Shown here piece after piece: positions 1 to 6,403 of a stretch of 10,967 nt of DNA. The position numbers were made by a program, and so were the translations under genes. This DNA comes from Alphaproteobacteria bacterium MarineAlpha10_Bin3. GTDB taxonomy: Bacteria; Pseudomonadota; Alphaproteobacteria; UBA8366; GCA-2717185. Position 1 is the stretch's first letter. Every line of letters starts with the position of its first letter. The stretch is from NCBI GenBank assembly GCA_002937525.1, contig PTKA01000010.1, forward strand, positions 1-10,967, given 5' to 3'. Below the pieces are notes generated by a model. The model was given only the letters and a program-made list of their open reading frames with translations. It was not told where the DNA came from and did not search any database.

Positions 1-59
1 GGACCGCCTATGCAATCTCTATGGGTCCTTATTAGCGCTCCTTGGTATAAGGCGGGTAA

Positions 60-431
60 TCACTCCGCCGATACAAGCGCGTCTCGAAGTTCGTTAATTC
101 GAAATGGTTTTTCGAGGAACATGATTTCCAGCCCCTTCGCGGCGCCAAGTGTTTCCGCCATTTTCGCATAACGATTATTGTATCCAGAGGCGACAAGGAT
201 GCGGGCACCGCATTTGCGTTCAACCAGCCAGGCGACAAGCTCGATCCCGTCGATATCCGGCATCACGATGTCTAGGACGATGGTGGTCGGGTCGAAATTT
301 TCGTATTCGGCCATGAATTGATCGGCATGGGTGGTCACCATGACCTCGTAATCGAGACCTTCTGCCGTTCGACGCACGATTTCGCCCAACGCCGGCTGAT
401 CATCGACAATAAGTAGCCGATTTGCCGCCAT
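60..431 (-). CDS. Stand-alone response regulator receiver (CheY-like) protein
   Basis: Single-domain receiver of 123 residues, the normal length for a CheY/Spo0F-type protein, with no DNA-binding or enzymatic output domain. Seen in the sequence: the acidic pair D10-D11 after the first strand (LLIVDD), the predicted phospho-acceptor D54 in VLDIVMPDIDG, the switch residue S82 (VASG) and the conserved lysine K108 in EKPF. All residues needed for phosphorylation are therefore present. It would receive phosphate from a histidine kinase and act by protein-protein contact in the cytoplasm. The ATG is preceded closely by GGGAGAG. A decayed gene with a kinase ATP-binding tail lies 115 nt upstream on the same strand, so the original partner may be lost and this receiver may now depend on another kinase. 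The partner and output cannot be read from the window. The family call is firm; the role is unknown. Confidence 0.9.
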   Translation of the reverse strand: MAANRLLIVDDQPALGEIVRRTAEGLDYEVMVTTHADQFMAEYENFDPTTIVLDIVMPDIDGIELVAWLVERKCGARILVASGYNNRYAKMAETLGAAKGLEIMFLEKPFRINELRDALVSAE

Positions 432-545
432 ACTCTCCCACCCCCAAATCCAGAACCGTGGAGTTTGGGTACCTGATTTCCCCTCCCCGGTGGTACTATA
501 TAGGACGGTTTCGAGTTTTGCACTTTCTTGTCACCAGATTTCAGT

Positions 546-833
546 TTAGTCGCCTTGCTTGCACAGTGCCGGCAGGTAAAGCGTGATGGTCGTTCCGCTA
601 CCAACGGCGCTGCGAATTTCAACCTTGCCGCGGGACTGTTTGGCAAATCCGTGCGCAACGCCGCCGCCGAATCGCCGCACCCTCCGACGACGAAGCCGCG
701 ACCGGACAACATAGCGTGCAGTGTTGCGCTGCATTGCGTGCCCCCGCCGGCGACGAACACTCTGTACGCCGGTTGGGCGGCGAAGGAAGGTTTTGTGGAA
801 AGGATCATTTCGGTTACTTGATTCAATCCGCAT
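546..833 (-). pseudogene. Frameshifted remnant of a sensor histidine kinase / receiver gene
   Basis: Two frames on the minus strand carry pieces of two-component domains that do not form one protein. Frame A (about 808 down to 656, entered from ATG 808 or TTG 826) reads RVFVAGGGTQ, TLHAMLSGRGF and GDSAAAL. This looks like the first 35-40 residues of a receiver domain, but the acidic DD pair is replaced by G residues. Frame B (about 675 to the TAA at 546) reads GGGVAHGFAKQS and then GKVEIRSAVGSGTTITLYLP. That matches the G2 box and final strands of a HATPase_c domain, usually GLGLSxVxGFxKQSGG...GTTVxLYLP. The frames change near 650-680. H, N and G1 boxes are absent. I infer a hybrid kinase or receiver-kinase gene decayed by internal deletion and frameshift. 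The kinase tail is convincing; the receiver part is weaker. An alternative is a short orphan ORF with chance similarity. Confidence 0.5.
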
Positions 834-968
834 GATTCCAGAAATACAATCTATGAATTATAAAAATACGACTTATTTCAGCGTAAAGTATTAAAACAGT
901 CTGATGTCACGCTAAATATTTCGTTAAAACGGGTCGGCCACACGCCTCCACCGCAGAAACGAAACGCG
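834..968. other. AT-rich intergenic spacer
   Basis: This 135-bp gap lies between the pssA stop codon and the decayed kinase remnant. It is clearly richer in A and T than the flanking genes (for example 851-900). No ORF of note is seen. A short 5-bp inverted pair, AGCGT at 880-884 and ACGCT at 909-913, is too weak to call a terminator. The spacer probably holds the end of the psd-pssA transcript and a promoter for the leftward two-component remnant, but no clear -35/-10 pair was identified. Confidence 0.4.
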
Positions 969-1832
969 CTATACCGAGTGCAGATGCGGTGGGGGCGGAT
1001 CGTCCTTATCATCGGGCGCATTTGAATTTTCGGCCGCCGCGTCGGTGGCCTCGGCGTGCAAACGCTCGGCTTCAGCCCGGAGCCGAGCATAGGAGCGGAT
1101 CGATAGAGGCAAGGTTAACAGGTACAGAACCGAGACGGCAGCCAAAATTTTCCACGGAAAACTGGCCAGGCCAGCCAGCAGGAATCCGACGCCGACCACC
1201 AAAGGCAGCACATAGATTTGCGGTATGCGAATTTTCTTGAACGAATAGGTCGGAACCCGGCTCACCATCATCGCGGCCATGACCACGGTCCATGTTCCGA
1301 CAACCACTGGATGGGAAAAGCCGTCGATTTGGAAACCAAGCACGATCACAACCGGCAACAGCGCCATCAGGGCGGCTGCCGGTGCGGGAATGCCCGTGAA
1401 ATAGTTAAAGGCGTAGGGGGGCAGTTTGCCGTCCATGGCGTTGAAACGGGCCAGCCGCAAGGCGCAGCAGATGATAAAGAACAACGTCACGGCCCAGCCA
1501 ACCCCGCCTGCCTCCTGCAAGGTCCAGAAATACAGCACCATCGCCGTCGCGACACCGAAACTGACGATATCGGCCAGGGAATCGAGCTGCGCGCCGAACT
1601 CGCTCGACGCCTTCAACATGCGCGCCATGCGGCCATCGAGCACGTCCAGGATCGCGGCCAGCATGATCGCCGCGACTGCATAATCCCAGCGTCCCTCTAT
1701 TGCGAATCGAATGCCGGTCAAACCCGAACACGCGGCCGACACCGTTATGAAATTGGGAATCAGTTTGCCGATCGACAGCCCCTTCAGGCGGGGCAAACGA
1801 CGGGTTCGGCGGCGGCGACGCGAACGCAACAT
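969..1832 (-). CDS. pssA: CDP-diacylglycerol-serine O-phosphatidyltransferase
   Basis: Makes phosphatidylserine from CDP-diacylglycerol and L-serine, releasing CMP, in the inner membrane. The product is the substrate of the decarboxylase encoded just upstream. The 287-residue protein has the CDP-alcohol phosphotransferase signature D-G-x2-A-R-x8-G-x3-D-x3-D in full: D66 G67, A70 R71, G80, D84 and D88, with a further D63 in front. Several hydrophobic segments follow (about 52-65, 90-105, 113-126, 146-168, 178-193, 209-245), as expected for this integral membrane family. The N-terminus is strongly basic (R-rich, residues 3-16). The C-terminus is a charged, proline- and histidine-containing tail (about residues 265-287). 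This is a type II (B. subtilis-like) enzyme, not the E. coli peripheral type. The start codon overlaps the psd stop in TGATG, which fixes the start and implies translational coupling. Confidence 0.95.
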   Translation of the reverse strand: MLRSRRRRRTRRLPRLKGLSIGKLIPNFITVSAACSGLTGIRFAIEGRWDYAVAAIMLAAILDVLDGRMARMLKASSEFGAQLDSLADIVSFGVATAMVLYFWTLQEAGGVGWAVTLFFIICCALRLARFNAMDGKLPPYAFNYFTGIPAPAAALMALLPVVIVLGFQIDGFSHPVVVGTWTVVMAAMMVSRVPTYSFKKIRIPQIYVLPLVVGVGFLLAGLASFPWKILAAVSVLYLLTLPLSIRSYARLRAEAERLHAEATDAAAENSNAPDDKDDPPPPHLHSV

Positions 1833-2527
1833 CAGCGTTGCTCCCCCTTCCGGTTCGACTCGCCCGAAGAACAGTCCGCCAGGACCGTTTCGCCGGCAAC
1901 GCTAATTTGTCCGACACGGACCAGCGGCGCCACATTTTTGGGCAGATACACGTCTACCCGGCTGCCAAAGCGGATCATGCCGAAACGTTCACCCGCCCGT
2001 ACCCGTTGATCGACCGAAATGTGACAGAGAATACGCCGTGCGATCAACCCGGCGATTTGAACGAATGCAATGTCCTGCCCGCCGGTCGTCGTCATCCGCA
2101 CGGACTGGCGTTCGTTATCGACGCTCGCCTTGTCCAGCGACGCGTTGAAGAATTTCCCGGGGCGATAGGAGAGGCCGGTGATCGCGCCATCGGCGGGAAT
2201 CCGGTTCACATGCACGCTGAACACGTTCATGAAGATGCTGACCCGGGTTAAAGCCTCGGGACCCATGTCCAGTTCCGCCGGTGGCGCTACCTGTTCGATC
2301 ATCTGCACCACGCCATCCGCGGGACTGACGATCAACCCTTCGCGGACCGGCGTCACCCGGGCTGGATCGCGAAAGAAATAGACGCACCACGCGGCCAACA
2401 AACCGCCTGGAACCAGCAAGGGAGGCCAAACCCAGCCAAGGATCACGGCAATCGCAACGAACAGGGCGATAAACGGCCAGCCGGCCCGGTGAATGGGCAC
2501 GAATACGGATGTCAAAGCTGCAAGCAT
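1832..2527 (-). CDS. psd: Phosphatidylserine decarboxylase proenzyme (short type)
   Basis: Converts phosphatidylserine to phosphatidylethanolamine using a pyruvoyl group made by self-cleavage. I start it at ATG 2527 (231 residues): AAGG lies 5 nt upstream, and this puts the cleavage pair G188-S189 in MIRFGSRVDVYLP, about where it sits in the roughly 232-residue alphaproteobacterial enzymes. The same frame opens 11 codons earlier at GTG 2560, which has no visible ribosome binding site. Other family features are the SPADG motif (D71) and FSVHVNRIP with H106, thought to take part in processing or catalysis. Hydrophobic residues about 15-50 anchor the beta chain to the membrane. Cleavage would give a beta chain of about 188 residues and a small alpha chain of about 43 starting with pyruvoyl. 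The stop overlaps the pssA start by one base (TGATG), so the two enzymes are made together. Confidence 0.95.
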   Translation of the reverse strand: MLAALTSVFVPIHRAGWPFIALFVAIAVILGWVWPPLLVPGGLLAAWCVYFFRDPARVTPVREGLIVSPADGVVQMIEQVAPPAELDMGPEALTRVSIFMNVFSVHVNRIPADGAITGLSYRPGKFFNASLDKASVDNERQSVRMTTTGGQDIAFVQIAGLIARRILCHISVDQRVRAGERFGMIRFGSRVDVYLPKNVAPLVRVGQISVAGETVLADCSSGESNRKGEQR

Positions 2528-2593
2528 GGTCGCCTTATCGCACTCCAACCGGTTTCCCACGAAGGCAAGTAACTGTTAATTAGTGTTCGCGCC

Positions 2594-2621
2594 GATATAC
2601 TGCATTTACGCCAGAAACCAA
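2594..2621 (-). promoter_or_regulatory. psd: Possible promoter for psd-pssA
   Basis: Reading the minus strand, TTGGTT (2621-2616) is followed after 16 nt by TATATC (2599-2594), about 70 nt before the ATG of psd. The fit to a sigma-70-type promoter is moderate. It lies in the 189-bp spacer between psd and the divergent gene at 2717. No operator or riboswitch fold was recognised in the spacer. This is a pattern match only. Confidence 0.25.
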
Positions 2622-2716
2622 AGGCTCCGTGTGAAACATGCAGTTCGACTTAACATCAAATGCGAATCAATCCGGTCCCATGGTGACGGCGCACGCATCA
2701 ACGGGGAGCGGTTAGC

Positions 2717-3094
2717 ATGACAAAGGCGCTGTTCCATCTGCATGTTGACTGGCGATCCTACCGGTTCGACGCCATCCTGGAACAAGGTAAGGAGCAGGTT
2801 TGCGATCTTACCGTGACCAGCGATCTTGGCGTCATGCCGTATTCCGCCGAAGGACTGCAACGGCGAACCAATATGTTTGCGATCCTGCGCGCGGTTCAAA
2901 GCGGCTTTCCGATCCGAATCGACCTTGTCGATGGTCAAAATTTGAAACTGACCGCCCGGGCCACACTACCCAACCCGGTCACGGCCAAGGCTGCCATCGC
3001 CGCCACCACGACCTTACTCGTGCAAGCGCGCCCCTATCTCGACATGATCAGCATGTTGCAACCAGTTTCGGAATCAATACGTTTTCGGCAATGA
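2717..3094 (+). CDS. Hypothetical protein, 125 aa, divergent from psd
   Basis: I do not recognise this family. The gene is credible: GGGGAG sits 8 nt before the ATG, it fills an otherwise empty interval, and the codon use resembles the neighbours. The protein has no signal peptide, no membrane segment and no cysteine cluster; its only cysteine is C29. The first half (to about residue 80) reads like alternating strands and helices: FHLHVDWRSYRFDAIL, VCDLTVTSDLG, then IRIDLVDGQNLKLTARATLP. This suggests a small soluble alpha/beta fold. The second half (about 88-115) is alanine-rich and helical. It is transcribed away from psd and its last 21 nt overlap the 3' end of the convergent LysM gene, so both genes share their terminal bases on opposite strands. 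No function can be given. A shadow frame on the minus strand (2606-2938) has no family features and was not preferred. Confidence 0.75.
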   Translation: MTKALFHLHVDWRSYRFDAILEQGKEQVCDLTVTSDLGVMPYSAEGLQRRTNMFAILRAVQSGFPIRIDLVDGQNLKLTARATLPNPVTAKAAIAATTTLLVQARPYLDMISMLQPVSESIRFRQ

Positions 3095-4282
3095 AAACAC
3101 CTGGCCTGGATAGATCAGGTCCGGATTGACGATCTTTGACTGATTGGCATGGTAAATTTCGACATATTGCATGCCCTTGCCGAGCGTTCGGCGGGCGATG
3201 CGCCAGAGGCTGTTTCCGGGCTGCACGACGACAAGCGCTTCATCCGCTTTAACCGTCGCAGGGTCGGCGCGAGAAAACGGTATTTCAACCCGCGCGACAA
3301 CCTTGCCTTTTCTGGTCGCATCGACCCGCAAGATGTGAATTCCGGATTTCACCTCATTTCGGGGATCGACCATCCAGTTGCCCTTCGGTCCAACGCGAGA
3401 GCGGCCAACCAAACGATTATCGAAATAAACCTGAACCCCTGCGCCCGCTTCCCCCCGGCCGCCGATTTTGACGTTCCCTTTTTCGTCGTAATCGACAATG
3501 CCGATCGACAGCTTGCTGCCACCCACGCCACGGCGTTCGACCGGTCTTTGCAACACGCGGCTCGGCGTCGAGCCGTCCCGCGACACCAGTACCGCCAGCG
3601 ATGTTTTCGGAGCGCGGTCCGGCACCATCAACACGACGAACGACCGGGAATGCGTTTCGACGCCTTGCGCATCGCGAACCGAAAGACTTAATTCGCGTTT
3701 GCCGGACGCCAGCGGCGTGGTGGGCAGGAAAACCCAGTCGCCCCGGCCATCCGCCACGACAGTACCGATCAAACTGCCGCCGTCATAAATTTCAACCGTT
3801 GCGCTCGGCGCGGCACGGCCGGCGATGACGGCATCACCGGCCGGGTTAATCCGAACGACATCGAAGGTCGGCGCTAACATTTTGACGGCTGGCGCTTCGG
3901 TTTTGGGTGCGCCGGGTTCAACCGCCGGCGCTGCCGGCGACTGAAGCGCGCGTGTTAGCGTCTTTTCCTGTATCGCCGCGACGCCGGGTCGCGCGTCACC
4001 CACACCGCGCGCCAACGATTGGGCCGGTTCGGTCAATCGGGTATCGGATTCCAATCCTGCTTTCGGCGCCGGCGTACCGGGCCTGTAGGCCGCAACTGGC
4101 GGGGGGGCCGGAACGGGAATACCAGAACCGCGCGCAACGCGATTGGGCGCCGCCGGCACCACGGGCCGCGCATCCGCCACCTCTTTTTGGGGTGTTGGCT
4201 CGTCACCGGAAAAGTAATTCAACCCCAGGGCAGCCGCCGCCACGGCAGCCCCGAACAAGCCTATGAACAGGAATTGTTTCAA
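3074..4282 (-). CDS. Membrane-anchored protein with Ig-like repeats and C-terminal LysM
   Basis: A 402-residue envelope protein. Residues 4-23 form one hydrophobic segment after MKQ with no clear signal-peptidase site, so a cytoplasmic-membrane anchor with the rest in the periplasm is most likely. Residues about 28-135 are Pro/Ala-rich linker. Two related beta-sandwich (bacterial Ig-like) units follow: about 139-220 (AGRAAPSATVEIYDGG, then GRGDWVF) and about 258-338 (GGRGEAGAGVQVYFDNRLVG, then PKGNWMV). The C-terminal 54 residues (349-402) are a LysM domain (QPGNSLWRIARRTLGKG, then NPDLIYPGQVFSLP), which binds peptidoglycan. No catalytic domain is present, so a structural or wall-sensing role is inferred. 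The start is TTG at 4282: an in-frame TGA lies 9 nt upstream, no ATG exists nearby, and GAGA precedes it. It overlaps the convergent 2717-3094 gene by 21 nt. Confidence 0.88.
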   Translation of the reverse strand: MKQFLFIGLFGAAVAAAALGLNYFSGDEPTPQKEVADARPVVPAAPNRVARGSGIPVPAPPPVAAYRPGTPAPKAGLESDTRLTEPAQSLARGVGDARPGVAAIQEKTLTRALQSPAAPAVEPGAPKTEAPAVKMLAPTFDVVRINPAGDAVIAGRAAPSATVEIYDGGSLIGTVVADGRGDWVFLPTTPLASGKRELSLSVRDAQGVETHSRSFVVLMVPDRAPKTSLAVLVSRDGSTPSRVLQRPVERRGVGGSKLSIGIVDYDEKGNVKIGGRGEAGAGVQVYFDNRLVGRSRVGPKGNWMVDPRNEVKSGIHILRVDATRKGKVVARVEIPFSRADPATVKADEALVVVQPGNSLWRIARRTLGKGMQYVEIYHANQSKIVNPDLIYPGQVFSLPKTY

Positions 4283-4400
4283 TTTATCTCATGTCGTTGC
4301 GCGCCGCGTGGCGCATTCATCCAGATTGCGCCGGCAGATTACACTGATTCCCAGCCGTGCGGCCAGCGCATAAATCAGCCTACCACAATGTAATCAAGTA

Positions 4401-5297
4401 TTAATTTCCATCTTGCGGCGGCACGGATTTCAGGTAACGCGCGATCGCCCGCCGATCGGATTCGGTAAGCCGGCTGGTGGAATCTTCGATGACTTCGACC
4501 ATGGCCCCGCTGGCTAAATCGCCGTCCGGCAAACCGCCGTCAAGCAAATAGGACGCGATATCGGACTCGCTCCAGTCGCCAATCCCTTTCTTGCGGTGCG
4601 GCGTGATGTTCGCAACCCGCTTTCCCTCCGGTCCCTTGGGGTTGCCGCCGAGTTCCCGGTCCGGGTCGACGCCGCCAAGCAGACTGCGCGGTGTATGGCA
4701 TTCCCCGCAATGGCCAACCGCGCGGACAAGATAGGCGCCCCGATTCCACCGCGCGGAGCGGTTTGGATCTGGCCGCCAGACGCCGGGTTCGAAATACAGC
4801 CACCGCCATGGCCACACCAGGACACGCAGATTGAAGGGGAAATCGAGATCATGCCCTGGCCCGGTGACCGCCACGGCCGGCACGGTTCTCAGAAAGGCCC
4901 AGAGATCGCCAAGATCGGCATCCGAAATACCGCTATAGGATGGGTAGAGAAAGGCCGGAAAATAAAGCGTTCCATCGGGCCCACGTCCCTGGCGCATGGC
5001 GCGAATAAAATCGGCCAGCTCCCAGCGGCCGATACCGTGCCCGGGATCCGGCGTGATGTTGGGCGGATAGAACGCGCCGAACGGCGTATCCAACCGCCGC
5101 CCGCCGGCCAGCGGCCGGCCTTTTGGTTTAACGCGCGTATGGCAGCCAGCGCAGCCGGCGGCGGCAAACAGATAGGCACCGCGTGCGACCGCGTTCTGCG
5201 CCGCGCCGCCAGGCACCGAGATCGCCGCCGCCGGCACGGCCGCGCCGAGGACGACCCAAAGACAGAACCGGAACACACGGATTATACGGCCCGGCAT
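4401..5297 (-). CDS. Diheme cytochrome c, alcohol/aldehyde dehydrogenase-subunit type
   Basis: An exported electron carrier of 298 residues with a signal peptide (basic MPGRIIRVFR, hydrophobic core about 11-25). Two class-I cytochrome c domains are visible. The first has CAGCH at 49-53 with likely distal ligand M101 (AMRQGRGPDG). The second has CGECH at 197-201 with likely distal ligand M266 (SGAMVEVIEDSTSRLT). The spacing and the phrases FYPPNITPD, ISDADLGDLWAFLRTVP and RLTESDRRAIARYLKSVP fit the family of cytochrome subunits that take electrons from periplasmic alcohol, aldehyde or gluconate dehydrogenases, which often have two or three hemes. No dehydrogenase gene is next to it here, so its donor is unknown. 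It starts only 6 nt after the stop of the small upstream gene, with AAGGTGAAG of that gene serving as ribosome binding site, so the two form an operon. Confidence 0.9.
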   Translation of the reverse strand: MPGRIIRVFRFCLWVVLGAAVPAAAISVPGGAAQNAVARGAYLFAAAGCAGCHTRVKPKGRPLAGGRRLDTPFGAFYPPNITPDPGHGIGRWELADFIRAMRQGRGPDGTLYFPAFLYPSYSGISDADLGDLWAFLRTVPAVAVTGPGHDLDFPFNLRVLVWPWRWLYFEPGVWRPDPNRSARWNRGAYLVRAVGHCGECHTPRSLLGGVDPDRELGGNPKGPEGKRVANITPHRKKGIGDWSESDIASYLLDGGLPDGDLASGAMVEVIEDSTSRLTESDRRAIARYLKSVPPQDGN

Positions 5298-5303
5298 GCC
5301 CAG

Positions 5304-5546
5304 TTACTTCACCTTGGCGCCGATCAAGTTGGCGTATTTTTCGACCTCGGCCGCCGTGCCCAAATCCTCTTTGGCGAATTTCTTGATAGCCAAATACGGC
5401 TTCAGAATATCGTTACGCATAAAGGCGACCCGCTCGTCGATCGCTTCCTTGCCGCTCGCCGCCAGGACGGCGCCGCCATTCGTCGAGCCAAGCGCAATGG
5501 CGCACAGGGCTAGCGCCGTGCATACGTTAGTGATTGATATCCGCAT
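5304..5546 (-). CDS. Small exported protein resembling the N-terminal part of cytochrome c'/c556, no heme motif
   Basis: I start this at ATG 5546 (80 residues): GGAAGACG lies just upstream and this start gives a clean signal peptide (MRIS, then a hydrophobic stretch to AVLA, cleavage near residue 29-30). The same frame extends 11 codons upstream to 5579 without benefit. The mature part is only about 50 residues: KEAIDERVAFMRNDILKPYLAIKK followed by GTAAEVEKYANLIGAK. That pattern resembles the first helix and start of the second helix of the four-helix cytochrome c'/c556 family (R..xM....x..I...). The family normally runs to about 130-150 residues and ends with CxxCH. Here the protein stops before any cysteine pair, so it cannot bind heme covalently. 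It may be a truncated gene or a dedicated small partner of the diheme cytochrome encoded 6 nt downstream. The ORF is likely real; the family link is tentative. Confidence 0.65.
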   Translation of the reverse strand: MRISITNVCTALALCAIALGSTNGGAVLAASGKEAIDERVAFMRNDILKPYLAIKKFAKEDLGTAAEVEKYANLIGAKVK

Positions 5547-5715
5547 ATTTTTCGTCTTCCGTTGGCGCCCGATTGGCAACTACATACCCAAAAAAAAGAT
5601 GCGTCCGAGGCCGATCGCAAGCAAGCATTTTGTTTCGCCCTGCGTTCATTCTTGCGTGATGGAACGCGATCGCCTAAGAGCCTATTCAACGTATGTAATA
5701 GGTTCGCGGTGCGGT

Positions 5716-5746
5716 AAATTCCTGTCGCGAAGCGGAATTTGACAGG
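5716..5746 (+). promoter_or_regulatory. Two overlapping inverted repeats before the LOG gene
   Basis: Two perfect inverted repeats share bases just upstream of the ribosome binding site. One is AAATTCC (5716-5722) with GGAATTT (5734-5740), loop 11 nt. The other is CCTGTC (5721-5726) with GACAGG (5741-5746), loop 14 nt. They share CC at 5721-5722 and interleave, so in RNA only one stem can form at a time. As DNA, either could be an operator. The Shine-Dalgarno GGAAGA (5750-5755) follows at once. The repeats are seen directly; a regulatory role is inferred. Confidence 0.35.
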
Positions 5747-5760
5747 ATCGGAAGACCCGC

Positions 5761-6345
5761 ATGGCGACGGTTAAATCGGTTTGTGTCTATTGCGGCTCTT
5801 CGAGCAATGTCAGGGAAAGCCACCGCGATGCTGCGCGCGAACTGGGATCCGCATTGGCGCAAGCCGGCCTTCGTCTCGTCTATGGCGGCGGACAGGTCGG
5901 TCTTATGGGGCTGATTGCCGATGCGGTGCTTGCCGCTGGCGGCATGGTGACCGGCATCATTCCAAAATTCCTCAACCGTCACGAAATCGGCCATACCAGG
6001 TGCACGGAACTCATCGTCAGCGACAACATGCATGACCGGAAATACCAGATGGCGGTGATCGCCGACGCCTTCGTTGTCCTGCCGGGCGGCTTCGGCACCC
6101 TGGACGAGACGTTTGAAATTCTCACCTGGAAGCAACTTGGGCTGCACGACAAGCCCATCGTCATCGCCGATATAGACGGCTACTGGGCGCTGCTACTGGC
6201 ACTCATGGCGAACCAGTTCAAAGAAAATTATGTACGCCCGGAACATCGCGAATTGTTCCGTGTGGCGCGCGATGTCGCCAAAATTCTGCCGATACTCGCT
6301 TTAGAGCCCGAGCCGCGGTTCTCGTTGAAAAAAAACTGGCTCTGA
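5761..6345 (+). CDS. LOG-family nucleoside 5'-monophosphate phosphoribohydrolase (TIGR00730)
   Basis: A 194-residue Rossmann-like protein of the LOG (Lonely Guy) family, often mislabelled lysine decarboxylase. Members cut the N-glycosidic bond of cytokinin riboside 5'-monophosphate or AMP-like nucleotides to give free base and ribose 5-phosphate. Family marks in order: VCVYCGSSSN (7-16), LVYGGGQVGLMG (39-50), MHDRK (90-94, usually MHERK, with the catalytic-site arginine R93) and PGGFGTLDE (108-116, with the conserved E116). The length is normal for the bacterial type I/IIa group. The ATG has GGAAGA 5 nt upstream. It is transcribed away from the cytochrome pair and converges with the dehalogenase gene. 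The substrate in bacteria is usually not proven. The family is certain, the exact reaction probable. The inverted repeats just upstream suggest control. Confidence 0.93.
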   Translation: MATVKSVCVYCGSSSNVRESHRDAARELGSALAQAGLRLVYGGGQVGLMGLIADAVLAAGGMVTGIIPKFLNRHEIGHTRCTELIVSDNMHDRKYQMAVIADAFVVLPGGFGTLDETFEILTWKQLGLHDKPIVIADIDGYWALLLALMANQFKENYVRPEHRELFRVARDVAKILPILALEPEPRFSLKKNWL

Positions 6346-6349
6346 GTTC

Positions 6350-6388
6350 GAATATCGGTGGGAATCATCCCCTTCCCGGTCGGTATTC
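6350..6388. terminator. Possible bidirectional hairpin between convergent genes
   Basis: Left arm 6350-6362 (GAATATCGGTGGG) can pair with right arm 6375-6388 (CCCGGTCGGTATTC) with a 12-nt loop, one bulged base and three G-U pairs when read as plus-strand RNA. It lies in the 58-bp gap between the LOG stop and the dehalogenase stop, where a shared terminator is expected. There is no U-tract on either side, so intrinsic termination is only a suggestion. Confidence 0.3.
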
Positions 6389-6403
6389 ACGACCATCGCA
6401 GGG

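Noticed and set aside
1..57. Imperfect inverted repeats downstream of the receiver gene (GGACC/GGTCC at 1-5 and 25-29; ACCGCCTAT against ATAAGGCGGGT)
   Set aside because: The arms are short or need bulges, there is no T-run, and the window edge cuts the context, so no terminator is called.
1218..2009. 263-residue plus-strand frame opposite pssA and psd
   Set aside because: Its His/Arg/Gln-rich composition is typical of antisense frames; the opposite strand carries complete catalytic signatures.
2528..2560. GTG start of psd at 2560
   Set aside because: No ribosome binding site is seen before it, and the ATG at 2527 gives the expected length and cleavage-site position.
4301..4314. GCGCC/GGCGC hairpin upstream of the LysM gene
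   Set aside because: Five base pairs in GC-rich sequence are expected by chance, and neighbouring bases do not extend the stem.
4596..5513. 305-residue open frame on the plus strand opposite the cytochrome genes
   Set aside because: It lies opposite the two CxxCH motifs and signal peptide of the real gene and shows no family features.
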